Shown in pieces: positions 37,848-47,708 of a stretch of DNA of 64,000 nucleotides. This DNA comes from Streptomyces sp. NRRL F-5135 (GTDB lineage: Bacteria; Actinomycetota; Actinomycetes; Streptomycetales; Streptomycetaceae). Where the stretch lies: assembly GCF_000719775.1 (NCBI RefSeq), contig NZ_JOHR01000020.1, positions 1 through 64,000 of the forward strand. Reading direction: 5' to 3'. Each line of letters starts with the position of its first letter. Position 1 is the stretch's first letter. Made by a program: the position numbers and the translations under genes. Below the pieces are notes generated by a model. That model ran no database searches. It saw only the letters and a list, made by a program, of their open reading frames with translations, and was not told the origin of the DNA.

Positions 37848-37886
37848 GACGAGCCGCAGGCCCGGACCCCCGTCCCTTGCCTGCGC

Positions 37887-37909
37887 GGTTAATAACGTCG
37901 TTATTAACC
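37887..37909. promoter_or_regulatory. Perfect 23-bp palindromic operator before tetR
   Basis: GGTTAATAACG - T - CGTTATTAACC, 11-bp arms. It is AT-rich in a GC-rich genome and overlaps the -35 to -20 region of the tetR promoter, whose -10 TACGCT is at 37920-37925. Almost certainly the binding site of the TetR-family product encoded at 37932. Confidence 0.85.
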
Positions 37910-37931
37910 ATAACAGCGTTACGCTGCTCCT

Positions 37932-38639
37932 GTGTCAACCACAGATTCCCCACGACCCGGTCCGGCCGGCCGTTCCTCGGGCGCCGACTCGACGGACGCG
38001 AACTCGATACGCCGCCGACTGCTGGACGAGGCCGCGCGGGTGCTCGCCGAGCGAGGGCCCGCGGCGCTGAGCGCACGACGACTGGTCCGCGAGGTCGGGG
38101 CCTCGACCATGGCCGTCTACACGCACTTCGGCTCCATGCCCGCGCTGGTGCGCGAGGTGATACGCGAGGGGTTCGCGCGTTTCATGGAGCGTCTGAAAAA
38201 GGTGCGCACGGACGACGAGGACCCGGTGGCCGAGCTGTTCGCGCTCTGCCGCGTCTACCGCGAATTCGCCGTCGCGGAGCCGCACGTGTACGCGGTGCTG
38301 TTCGGCGGCTCGGGACTCGCGGGCTTCGAACTCGACGACTCCGACCGCGACATGGGGGTCTACGTCCTGCGCGTCCCACGCGACGCGATCGTGCGGGCGA
38401 TGGCCCTGGGCCGGTTCAGGGAGGCGGACTCCTGGCTGGTCGTACGGCAGTTGTGGTGCCTGCTGCACGGACTCAGCGACCTGGAGCGCACCGGTTATCT
38501 GCGTGCCGACCATCTGGGCGGCGGAGTCGGCCTCGGGGACTTCCTGGAACTCGTGCTGCGGGACTTCGCGGTCGGCGCGGGGGACACGGTGGAGGCCGCC
38601 ACCGCCTCCCTGGCGGAGTCCGCCGGCCGGAACTCCTGA
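37932..38639 (+). CDS. TetR/AcrR family transcriptional regulator
   Basis: 235 aa, GTG 37932 six nt after the -10, so probably leaderless. The HTH is near 29-72: RRRLLDEAARVLAERGPAAL, then RRLVREVGASTMAVYTHFGS. The ligand domain has the WHG-type arrangement with LFALCRVYREFAVAEPHVYAVLFGG near 98. No obvious target gene lies downstream on the same strand. The era terminator separates it from the upstream operon and the next genes are convergent, so it may regulate only itself or distant genes. Autorepression through the 23-bp palindrome is inferred. Confidence 0.92.
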   Translation: MSTTDSPRPGPAGRSSGADSTDANSIRRRLLDEAARVLAERGPAALSARRLVREVGASTMAVYTHFGSMPALVREVIREGFARFMERLKKVRTDDEDPVAELFALCRVYREFAVAEPHVYAVLFGGSGLAGFELDDSDRDMGVYVLRVPRDAIVRAMALGRFREADSWLVVRQLWCLLHGLSDLERTGYLRADHLGGGVGLGDFLELVLRDFAVGAGDTVEAATASLAESAGRNS

Positions 38640-38642
38640 TCC

Positions 38643-38680
38643 CGGTGCCGGTGCCGGTGCCGGTGTCGGTGCCGGTGTCG
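38643..38680. repeat. GGTGCC/GGTGTC hexamer array
   Basis: Six hexamers (GGTGCC x3, GGTGTC, GGTGCC, GGTGTC) immediately after the tetR stop. The right part forms the left arm of the terminator at 38661-38704. Confidence 0.65.
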
Positions 38681-38704
38681 GCTCTCGGGCGGGCACCGAC
38701 ACCG
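38661..38704. terminator. Bidirectional terminator between tetR and the emfourin gene
   Basis: CGGTGTCGGTGCC (38661-38673) and GGCACCGACACCG (38692-38704) are perfect 13-bp arms with an 18-nt loop, lying between two convergent genes. Confidence 0.7.
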
Positions 38705-38715
38705 ACGCCCCTGGC

Positions 38716-38994
38716 TCAGGCGCCCTCCTTGAGGACGCGTGAGACCAGGGCGCGCTGCGCCTCGGAGAGGCGTGGGTCGGCGCAGCGGACCGTACGGCCG
38801 TCGACCGCGATCTCGTAACTGAAGCCGTCCGGCACGGCTCCGCCGGAGCCCGCGCCGGGGCCGTCGTCGGCCAGCGCGCGCTCGGCCAGCGCCCGCCACT
38901 CGCGGGCCTCGGTGTCGGGCAGGGGCGCGGTGTCGACCTCGGCCGTCCGCTCGATGCCGGCGAAGCCGCCTGTGCGCCGTACGTGGATACGCAT
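38716..38994 (-). CDS. Protealysin inhibitor emfourin-like protein
   Basis: 92 aa, MRIHVRRTGGFAGIERTAEVD-type start, then EAREWRALAERAL, PDGFSYEIAVDGRTVRC and ending ALVSRVLKEGA. This matches the emfourin family, whose Serratia member is a slow-binding proteinaceous inhibitor of the M4 protease protealysin encoded beside it. Here the M4 gene lies immediately upstream on the same strand, 86 bp away. Emfourin would keep the cytosolic protease inactive until needed. Family assignment is from pattern recall; inhibition is inferred. Confidence 0.85.
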   Translation of the reverse strand: MRIHVRRTGGFAGIERTAEVDTAPLPDTEAREWRALAERALADDGPGAGSGGAVPDGFSYEIAVDGRTVRCADPRLSEAQRALVSRVLKEGA

Positions 38995-39080
38995 GGGTCC
39001 CTGTCTAGTACGTGACGGACGAGGGCGTAAGGGGTCCTCGCGCTATGAGCGCCCGCGCCCGTCGCGCTCCCGCGGACGGG

Positions 39081-40151
39081 TCACGTCGTGGGAACACCCA
39101 CCTGGGACCACGCCTTGGTCACCGCTTCCAGCTCCTCCCCGGATCCGTAGCGGGACCGCGCCGCCGCCAGGGTCAGCTTGGCGAAGTCCGCGAAGTCCGC
39201 GTCCACCGCCAGCTCGCCGCCGGTCAGCACGTCGAACCAGATCTGCCCCGCCCGCTCCCACGCCTTGCCGCCCAGCCGCTCGGCGAGCAGGTAGAACGCG
39301 TGGTTGGGGATCCCCGAGTTGATGTGCACCCCGCCGTTGTCCTGGTTCGTGCGGACGTAGTCCTCCATGGTCCCGGGCTGCGGGTCCTTGCCGAGCACGT
39401 CGTCGTCGTACGCCGTGCCGGGGGCCTTCATGGACCGCAGCGCGACGCCCGTGACACCCTCCGCGAGCAGGCCCTCGCCGATCAGCCAGTCGGCCTGCTC
39501 GGCGGTCTGGTCCAGGGTGTACTGCTTGACCAGGGAGCCGAAGACGTCCGACATCGACTCGTTCAGCGCGCCGGACTGGCCCGAGTAGCTCAGATTGGCC
39601 GTGTACTGGGTCAGGCCGTGGGTCAGCTCGTGGCCGATCACGTCGACCGGCAGCGTGAAGTCCAGGAAGATCTCCCCGTCACCGTCTCCGAACACCATCT
39701 GCTCGCCGTCCCAGAAGGCGTTCCCGTACTTCTCGTCGTAGTGGACGCTCGCGACGAGCGGCAGCCCGGCACCGTCCAGCGAGTCCCGTCCGTACGCCGT
39801 CAGCAGCAGCTCGAACGTGGCGCCGAGGCCGCTGTACGCCCGGTTGACCGTCGCGTCCCGACCCGCTTCCTGCCCCTCGGAGCGGACCTTCTTCCCCGGC
39901 AGGGTGGTGCCGTGCTCGCAGTCGTGGATGGTGCGGTCCGGCTTTCCCGCGGCCTCGGGGGAGCGCTCGGCGCGCGCGGCGGCCGGCCGGGCCCCGGAGG
40001 CCATCAGCAGCTGGCGGCGGGTGCGGCGGGCGGCGTCCGCCTCCAGGGTGCGGCGGGCGGTGCCGGACACGTCCGGGTTGTCGGCCTGGGAGAGCTTGTC
40101 GAGGACGTGCGGCGGCACGATGGTGCAGAAGACTGGCGTGATGGCGTCCAT
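39081..40151 (-). CDS. Protealysin-like M4 metalloprotease, no signal peptide
   Basis: 356 aa from ATG at 40151 (MDAITPVFCTIVPPHVLDKL). The PPHVLDKL segment is the PPL-type motif of short protealysin propeptides. There is no secretion signal, so the enzyme starts in the cytoplasm. The zinc site HELTH lies near 173, the third ligand is in NESMSDVFG near 194, and the active-site histidine is in GGVHINSGIPNHAFY near 274. The upstream CACATT at a 7-nt distance is a possible -10 for a leaderless start. It pairs with the emfourin gene 86 bp downstream. Substrates may include extracellular or internal proteins after release. Confidence 0.92.
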   Translation of the reverse strand: MDAITPVFCTIVPPHVLDKLSQADNPDVSGTARRTLEADAARRTRRQLLMASGARPAAARAERSPEAAGKPDRTIHDCEHGTTLPGKKVRSEGQEAGRDATVNRAYSGLGATFELLLTAYGRDSLDGAGLPLVASVHYDEKYGNAFWDGEQMVFGDGDGEIFLDFTLPVDVIGHELTHGLTQYTANLSYSGQSGALNESMSDVFGSLVKQYTLDQTAEQADWLIGEGLLAEGVTGVALRSMKAPGTAYDDDVLGKDPQPGTMEDYVRTNQDNGGVHINSGIPNHAFYLLAERLGGKAWERAGQIWFDVLTGGELAVDADFADFAKLTLAAARSRYGSGEELEAVTKAWSQVGVPTT

Positions 40152-40361
40152 AAGAACCAATGTGGCAGTCGGTCGTCCCTCTGTCACTGATTGCGACCAT
40201 GATTGCTGAATTCGGGTGGTCTGTCGCTGTTTGATGTTTCGACGCCGTTGTTCGTATGTTTGATATTTCGCGCATACGTGTCGGCCGTGTCCCTTGCGCG
40301 CGATGGATGGGTGGCCGATTCCGCATGCTGATACGGATCCGCACGGACGGCGCCGCTCCGC

Positions 40362-40367
40362 TAGGCT
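40362..40367 (+). promoter_or_regulatory. -10 element of the leuA leader transcript
   Basis: TAGGCT lies 10 nt before the leader-peptide ATG, so the transcript has at most a few nt upstream of the leader ORF. The 226 bp between the M4 protease start and this leader are otherwise without a gene. No confident -35 is seen. Confidence 0.45.
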
Positions 40368-40377
40368 GCCACGCATC

Positions 40378-42290
<1,913 letters not shown>

Positions 42291-42338
42291 CACCCGGGTC
42301 TTCACCGGCCCCGCCTCCGCACGAACCCCGCCTCTTCA

Positions 42339-42375
42339 CGAACCCCGCCCGCCGTTGAGCGGAGGGCGGGGTTCG
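42339..42375 (+). terminator. leuA terminator hairpin
   Basis: CGAACCCCGCCC (42339-42350) and GGGCGGGGTTCG (42364-42375) are perfect 12-bp arms, 13-nt loop. The left arm's CGAACCCCGCC is also present 17 bp earlier as a direct repeat. Confidence 0.75.
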
Positions 42376-42481
42376 GCCATGTCGTGGCGATCTCACGACG
42401 CGGTGCTGACGCCGCCTCGACGATGTGGCTAACATCACGTCAATGCGGCAATGTTGCCGGAGCGTTACGGAGGTGCGCCAC

Positions 42482-43186
42482 GTGCTGCCAGCTCAGGGGC
42501 CCAAGCGTCCAATCGTCCGACATGTGCGCTTCTGCGGCATTCGTACGTCCTGGAGCACGGTCGGCGACGGCGAGTTCTTCTGCCCCGGCTGCGGGGGCGA
42601 CCGCAACTACCGCCGCCGGACGGGCCTTCGCCGCTTCACCGTGCTCGGCATCCCGCTGCTCTCCCGGGGGGCCACCGGGCCGGTCGTCGAATGCGCCGCC
42701 TGCCACGGCCGCTTCGGCACGGACGTGCTCGACCACCCCACCACGGTCCGGTTCTCCGCGATGCTGCGCGACGCCGTGCACACGGTCGCGCTCGCCGTCC
42801 TCGCCGCCGGCGGCACCACCTCCCGTACGGCCCGGGAGACCGCCGTCGGCATCGTGCGCTCGGCCGGGGCCGAGGACTGCACGGAGGAGCGGCTCATCGA
42901 CCTGGTCGCGGCGCTCGCCGCGGACACCGGCCGGTTCGTCATGGACCCGGGCCCGTGCGGCGCGGCGCTCGCCATCGAGCTGCACGAGGCGCTGGAGCCG
43001 CTGGCCCCGCACCTGGCGCTCGCCGGCCGGGAGTCGATCCTGTTGCAGGGCGCGCGGATCGCGCTGGCCGACGGGTCGTACAGCCCGGCGGAGCGCGAGG
43101 TGCTGAGCATCGTCGGCGGCGAACTCCAGCTCTGCTCGGACGACACGGCGAGACTGCTGCTGGCGGCTTCGGCGACGCTGCCCTGA
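42482..43186 (+). CDS. TerB-like (tellurite-resistance fold) protein with N-terminal zinc ribbon
   Basis: 234 aa. GTG 42482 is chosen because GGAGG ends 8 nt before it; an in-frame GTG three codons earlier is too close. The N-terminal part has two Cys pairs, CPGCGGDRNY near 25 and CAACHGRF near 60, forming a zinc-ribbon-like domain. The C-terminal 130 residues are all-helical TerB-like, with GARIALADGSYSPAEREVLSIVGGEL near 200, a typical Asp-containing metal-binding turn. Function uncertain; tellurite resistance is only a family name. Confidence 0.85.
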   Translation: MLPAQGPKRPIVRHVRFCGIRTSWSTVGDGEFFCPGCGGDRNYRRRTGLRRFTVLGIPLLSRGATGPVVECAACHGRFGTDVLDHPTTVRFSAMLRDAVHTVALAVLAAGGTTSRTARETAVGIVRSAGAEDCTEERLIDLVAALAADTGRFVMDPGPCGAALAIELHEALEPLAPHLALAGRESILLQGARIALADGSYSPAEREVLSIVGGELQLCSDDTARLLLAASATLP

Positions 43187-43375
43187 GGGCAGCGGCCGTC
43201 CCGGCGCGGGGAGGCGCGCCGTGCGGGGACACGGGGAAACGTCCTGCGGCGGCGAAACGTCCTGCGGCGGCGCGGGAGGGTCGGGGAGGGCCGCCAGGGG
43301 CAGGGCGGGAGCGGCGCGGCACCGTGGGAGGACGGTGGGAAGGACCAGCCCCGCCCGTGCGGGACAATGGCCCCT

Positions 43376-44236
43376 ATGAGTCTGTTCCGGGACGACGGCA
43401 TAGTGCTGCGCACCCAGAAGCTCGGTGAGGCCGACCGCATCATCACGCTTCTGACCCGTGGCCATGGCAGGGTCCGCGCCGTCGCCCGGGGGGTACGGCG
43501 TACGAAGTCCAAGTTCGGCGCGCGGCTGGAGCCGTTCTCGCATGTCGACGTGCAGTTCTTCGCGCGCGGCAGCGAACTCGTCGGCCGCGGGCTGCCGCTG
43601 TGCACCCAGAGCGAGACCATCACTCCGTACGGTGGCGGAATCGTCACCGACTACGCCCGCTACACCGCGGGCACCGCCATGCTGGAGACCGCCGAGCGCT
43701 TCACCGACCACGAGGGCGAGCCGGCCGTCCAGCAGTACCTGCTCCTCGTCGGCGGCCTGCGCACGCTCGCCCGCGGGGAGCACGCCCCCCATCTGATCCT
43801 GGACGCGTTCCTGCTGCGCTCCCTCGCCGTCAACGGTTACGCGCCGAGCTTCGAGGACTGTGCCAGGTGCGGGCTGCCCGGCCCGAACCGGTTCTTCTCC
43901 GTCTCTGCGGGCGGGGTCATCTGCGTCGACTGCCGGGTGCCCGGCAGCGTCGTACCCTCCGCGGAGGCCGTCGGGCTGCTGAGCGCGCTGCTGACCGGCG
44001 ACTGGGAGACCGCGGACGCGTGCGAGGCGCGGCACGTCCGGGAGGGCAGCGGGCTGGTGTCCGCCTATCTGCACTGGCATCTGGAGCGCGGCCTGCGCTC
44101 GCTCAGATACGTAGAGAAGAACGACTCGCCCGGACACGCAGAGAAGAACGAGGAGACAAGAGCGCATGGCACGACGCGGAATCCTGGGACGCTCCAACCG
44201 CGAGTACCGGACGCCGGAGCCGCACCCCTCCGGTGA
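43376..44236 (+). CDS. recO: DNA repair protein RecO
   Basis: 286 aa from ATG 43376 ([22 protein letters not shown]). GACAAT at 43363-43368 is 7 nt before it, a leaderless pattern. The N-terminal OB fold is followed by helical domains with a four-Cys zinc knuckle, CARCGLPG near 161 and ICVDCR near 182. RecO loads RecA at gaps with RecF/RecR. The C-terminus extends about 35 residues past the usual end, with a low-complexity KNDSPG/KNEETR tail that overlaps uppS by 71 bp in another frame. Confidence 0.93.
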   Translation: MSLFRDDGIVLRTQKLGEADRIITLLTRGHGRVRAVARGVRRTKSKFGARLEPFSHVDVQFFARGSELVGRGLPLCTQSETITPYGGGIVTDYARYTAGTAMLETAERFTDHEGEPAVQQYLLLVGGLRTLARGEHAPHLILDAFLLRSLAVNGYAPSFEDCARCGLPGPNRFFSVSAGGVICVDCRVPGSVVPSAEAVGLLSALLTGDWETADACEARHVREGSGLVSAYLHWHLERGLRSLRYVEKNDSPGHAEKNEETRAHGTTRNPGTLQPRVPDAGAAPLR

Positions 44237-45002
44237 GACGCCGCCGAAGATCCCCGGCGAGCTGATCCCCAAGCACGTGGCCTGCGTCATGGACGGGAAC
44301 GGCCGTTGGGCCAAGGAGCGCGGCCTGCCCCGCACCGAGGGGCACAAGGTGGGCGAGGGCGTGGTCCTCGACGTGCTCAAGGGCTGCCTGGAGATGGGCG
44401 TCAAGAACCTCTCGCTGTACGCCTTCTCCACCGAGAACTGGAAGCGCACCCCGGACGAGGTGCGCTTCCTGATGAACTTCAACCGCGATGTCATCCGGCG
44501 CCGCCGCGACGAGATGGACGAGCTGGGGATCCGGATCCGCTGGGTCGGCCGGATGCCCAAGATGTGGAAGTCGGTGGTCCAGGAGCTCCAGGTCGCGCAG
44601 GAGCAGACCAAGAACAACGACGCCATGACGCTCTACTTCTGCGTCAACTACGGCGGGCGCGCCGAGATCGCGGACGCGGCGCAGGCCCTCGCCGCCGATG
44701 TGGCGGCGGGCCGGCTGGACCCGGCGAAGGTCAACGAGAAGACGTTCGCGAAGTACCTGTACTACCCGGACATGCCGGACGTGGACCTGTTCCTGCGCCC
44801 GAGCGGTGAGCAGCGCACCTCCAACTACCTCATCTGGCAGAGCAGTTACGCGGAGATGGTCTTCCAGGACGTCCTGTGGCCGGACTTCGACCGGCGGGAC
44901 CTGTGGCGGGCGTGCCTGGAGTACGCCTCCCGGGACCGGCGCTTCGGCGGGGCCCTGCCCAACCAGCAGACCGGGGCGGCCGCGGGCGGCGCTGGCGCGT
45001 AG
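44166..45002 (+). CDS. uppS: Isoprenyl (undecaprenyl-type) diphosphate synthase
   Basis: 278 aa, ATG 44166 with GAGGAG 10 nt upstream inside recO. Conserved region: [21 protein letters not shown] near 40 (catalytic Asp in MDGNGRW), [14 protein letters not shown], and the C-terminal [20 protein letters not shown]. Cis-prenyltransferase that makes the C55-type lipid carrier for peptidoglycan. The 71-bp overlap with recO implies translational coupling or a shared transcript. Ends before a 20-bp hairpin facing zur. Confidence 0.95.
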   Translation: MARRGILGRSNREYRTPEPHPSGETPPKIPGELIPKHVACVMDGNGRWAKERGLPRTEGHKVGEGVVLDVLKGCLEMGVKNLSLYAFSTENWKRTPDEVRFLMNFNRDVIRRRRDEMDELGIRIRWVGRMPKMWKSVVQELQVAQEQTKNNDAMTLYFCVNYGGRAEIADAAQALAADVAAGRLDPAKVNEKTFAKYLYYPDMPDVDLFLRPSGEQRTSNYLIWQSSYAEMVFQDVLWPDFDRRDLWRACLEYASRDRRFGGALPNQQTGAAAGGAGA

Positions 45003-45032
45003 AGCCCCTTACGGCGGAGCGACGACCGAGGA

Positions 45033-45078
45033 AACCGGTGGGGCCCGTGATCGCGTCTGATCACGGGCCCCACCGGTT
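45033..45078. terminator. Perfect 20-bp hairpin between uppS and zur
   Basis: Arms 45033-45052 and 45059-45078 are fully complementary around GCGTCT. It sits between convergent genes and is the longest of the intergenic hairpins, serving both strands. Confidence 0.85.
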
Positions 45079-45192
45079 CTCCCGAGCGTCGTGCACGAGC
45101 CACGTCGTGTATGAGCCACACACCGGGCTCATGGACCGGGCCGGCGGGCCGGTGCGCGGGCCGACGCGTGGACCGGCCGGGCGCGCTCGGCG

Positions 45193-45642
45193 TCAGTTCC
45201 TGCCGGACGCCGCCGTCGCCTCCGCGCACTCCGCGCACGTGCCGAAGATCTCGACCGTGTGCGCCACGCTGACGTACCCGTGCTGTGCGGCGATGGTCTC
45301 GGCCCACTGCTCGACCGCGGGCCCCTCGACCTCCACGGCCTTGCCGCAGACCCGGCACACCAGGTGGTGGTGGTGATCGCCGGTCGAGCAGCGCCGGTAC
45401 ACCGACTCGCCGTCGTTCGTCCGCAGCACGTCGACCTCGCCGGCGTCGGCCAGCGACTGGAGCGTGCGGTAGACCGTGGTCAGGCCCACCGAGTCGCCGC
45501 GGTGCTTGAGCATGTCATGAAGCTCCTGCGCGCTGCGGAACTCCTCGACCTCGTCGAGTGCCGCCGCCACGGCGGCGCGCTGGCGTGTTGATCGGCCGCG
45601 CACGGGGGCCGCGCTTGATCCACCGCTGGGCGCAGTCGTCAC
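45193..45642 (-). CDS. zur: Zinc uptake regulator Zur (Fur family)
   Basis: 149 aa from GTG at 45642 with AAGGAGG 5 nt upstream. The winged helix includes RGRSTRQRAAVAAALDEVEEFRSAQELHD, then GLTTVYRTLQSLADAG. The metal ligands DHHHHLVCRVCGKAVEVE lie near 88-103 and CAECAEA near 138. Beside the znuACB genes it is Zur rather than Fur. It represses zinc import in zinc-replete cells. An upstream in-frame extension was rejected for lack of a ribosome site. The leader contains GCCCG-TTGAAAG-CGGGC, a small hairpin. Confidence 0.95.
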   Translation of the reverse strand: MTTAPSGGSSAAPVRGRSTRQRAAVAAALDEVEEFRSAQELHDMLKHRGDSVGLTTVYRTLQSLADAGEVDVLRTNDGESVYRRCSTGDHHHHLVCRVCGKAVEVEGPAVEQWAETIAAQHGYVSVAHTVEIFGTCAECAEATAASGRN

Positions 45643-45810
45643 AGGTGCCTCCTTGCCTCTGCCCGAGTCCGTCGGGCGTTGCCCGCTTTCAACGGGCCAT
45701 TCTGCCAGCTCGACCTCACACGGTGACATCGTCGCCGGACCGGCGCGCGGGGGTACGCCTCCGGGGGCGCCCGCCCCGCGCGCCCCATCGGCCACCGTAG
45801 TCCCCGCGTC

Positions 45811-46740
45811 TCAGGTTGTGGCGCCGGTGCCGGTCGTGGCGGTCGTGGCGGTCGTGGTGGCCGGTTCCCGTTCCCCGGGGAGTTCGGCCTCCGTGTCGAG
45901 TTCGGCCTCCGTGTCCCGCGCCGTACGGGCCCGGCGACGGGCCAGCGGCGCGGCGAGCACGGTCAGCACCACGAACACGGCGATCGCCAGCAGCACGATC
46001 GTCGCGCCGGGCGGTACGTCCTGGTAGTACGAGGTGACCGTCCCGGCCAGGGTCACCGCCGTACCGATCACCACGGCGAGCACGAAGGTCACCACGAACG
46101 AGCGGCTGACCTGCTGCGCCGCCGCCACCGGCACCACCATCAGCGCGCTCACCAGCAACAGCCCGACCACGCGCATCGCGACCGTGACCGTCACCGCGGC
46201 CGTGACGGCGATCAGCAGGTTCAGCGCCCGCACCGGCAGCCCGGTGACCCGGGCGAACTCCTCGTCCTGGCTGACCGCGAACAACTGTCGCCGCAGCCCG
46301 ACCGTCACGAGCACCACGAACGCGGCGAGCAGGGAGATCGCCGTGACGTCCGCGGGCGAGACCGTCGACAGCGAGCCGAAGAGGTAAGAGCTGAGATTGG
46401 CGTTGGAGCCGTTCGGCGCGAGGTTGATCAGCAGCACACCGCCCGCCATCCCGCCGTAGAAGAGCATGGCCAGCGCGATGTCGCCGCGGGTGCGCCCGTG
46501 CGCCCTGATCAGCTCCATCGTGATCGCGCCGGCGACCGAGACCAGCGTGGCCATCCACACGGGGCTGGCGGAGAGCAGGAAGCCCAGGCCGACACCGGTC
46601 ATCGCGACATGGCCGATGCCGTCGCCCATCAGGGCCTGACGGCGCTGTACGAGGTAGATGCCGACGGCGGGCGCGGTGATGCCGACCAGCACGGCCGCGA
46701 GGAGCGCGCGCTGCATGAAGGCGGTCTGGAGGATTTCCAT
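45811..46740 (-). CDS. znuB: Zinc ABC transporter permease
   Basis: 309 aa, ATG 46740, beginning MEILQTAFMQRALLAAVLVG. Eight or so membrane helices; family motif GDGIGHVAMTGVGLGF near 38. It forms the channel for Zn2+ driven by ZnuC. It starts 3 nt after the znuC stop, so the two are one operon. The tail is a Thr/Ala/Glu-rich disordered segment beyond residue 275. A 168-bp gap separates it from zur. Confidence 0.95.
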   Translation of the reverse strand: MEILQTAFMQRALLAAVLVGITAPAVGIYLVQRRQALMGDGIGHVAMTGVGLGFLLSASPVWMATLVSVAGAITMELIRAHGRTRGDIALAMLFYGGMAGGVLLINLAPNGSNANLSSYLFGSLSTVSPADVTAISLLAAFVVLVTVGLRRQLFAVSQDEEFARVTGLPVRALNLLIAVTAAVTVTVAMRVVGLLLVSALMVVPVAAAQQVSRSFVVTFVLAVVIGTAVTLAGTVTSYYQDVPPGATIVLLAIAVFVVLTVLAAPLARRRARTARDTEAELDTEAELPGEREPATTTATTATTGTGATT

Positions 46741-46743
46741 GGG

Positions 46744-47676
46744 TCAGGTCAGCAGTCCTGTGCGGAGCGGCTCGCCGGCCGCGTGCGGGTGGACGTGGTC
46801 ATGGCCGGGGAGGGCGTGCTGTCCGACGGCCCGGGGCGGTGGGCCGTCGTGGGTGACACAGCCGTCGCGCAGTACCACCGCGCGGTCGATCAGCGGCTCC
46901 AGGGGGCCGAGTTCGTGCAGGACGAGCAGTACGGTCGTGCCGGCCGCGACCTGTTCGCGCAGGGTCGCCGCGAGGATCTCCTGGCTGGCCAGGTCCACAC
47001 CCGCCATCGGCTCGTCCATGATCAGCAGTTCGGGTTCGGCGGCCAGCGCCCGGGCGATCAGCACCCGCTGGTGCTGGCCGCCGGAGAGCGCGCTCACGGA
47101 GTCCTTGGCGCGGTCGGCGAGCCCGACCAGCTCGATGGCCCGCCCGACGGCGGCGCGGTCGGCCTTGGTGGGCCACCCGAGCCGCGTGCGGGACAGCCGC
47201 CCGGCGGAGACGACCTCGCGGACGGTCGCGGGGACGCCGCTCTCGGCGGTGGTGCGCTGCGGCACGTAACCGACGCGCGACCAGTCGCGGAAGCGGCGCA
47301 GTGGGGTCGAGAACAGCGATATCTCTCCGGCCGTGAGAGGTATCTGCCCGATCACGGACCGTACGGCGGTGGACTTCCCGGAACCGTTGGCACCGAGCAG
47401 GGCGACGACCTCGCCGGACCGGACGTGGAAGTCGATGCCGCGCAGCACGGAGCGGGAGCCGAGGGTGGCGGTGGCGCCCCGTACGGAGATGACGGGGGCG
47501 GCGCCGGACTCCCCGGCGTCGTGCGCACGGGTCCGCTCGGCGGCGCCGTCGCCGGACGCCGCGTCGGCCCCGCCCCGGGTCTCGGACCTGGTCCCGGCCC
47601 CGGCCCCGGCCCCGGGCCTGGTGGTCGCGTCCTGTCGCGCGCCCGCTCGTTGCGCGCTCTCCGCAGAAATCGCCAT
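46744..47676 (-). CDS. znuC: Zinc ABC transporter ATP-binding protein
   Basis: 310 aa from ATG at 47676 (MAISAESAQRA) with GGAGGTG 6 nt upstream. An in-frame ATG overlapping the znuA stop at 47712 adds 12 residues and is possible. The first 60 residues are low-complexity Gly/Ala/Arg. Then come Walker A GANGSGKST near 100, signature LSGGQHQRV and Walker B LLIMDEP. The C-terminus carries the His-rich GHDHVHPH, possibly zinc-binding. Powers ZnuB. Confidence 0.95.
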   Translation of the reverse strand: MAISAESAQRAGARQDATTRPGAGAGAGTRSETRGGADAASGDGAAERTRAHDAGESGAAPVISVRGATATLGSRSVLRGIDFHVRSGEVVALLGANGSGKSTAVRSVIGQIPLTAGEISLFSTPLRRFRDWSRVGYVPQRTTAESGVPATVREVVSAGRLSRTRLGWPTKADRAAVGRAIELVGLADRAKDSVSALSGGQHQRVLIARALAAEPELLIMDEPMAGVDLASQEILAATLREQVAAGTTVLLVLHELGPLEPLIDRAVVLRDGCVTHDGPPPRAVGQHALPGHDHVHPHAAGEPLRTGLLT

Positions 47677-47708
47677 CTCAGGCACCTCCGATACTGCTGC
47701 CGGCCGGT

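Noticed and set aside
38640..38715. GGTGCC hexamers as coding repeats
   Set aside because: They lie after the tetR stop and form the terminator arm; no ORF uses them with a start.
42425..42481. Upstream start of the TerB-like gene at ATG 42425
   Set aside because: GGAGG is placed for GTG 42482; the upstream extension has no conserved features.
42440..44626. A 728-codon minus-strand frame across the TerB, recO and uppS genes
   Set aside because: Shadow of three well-supported plus-strand genes, no motif or ribosome site.
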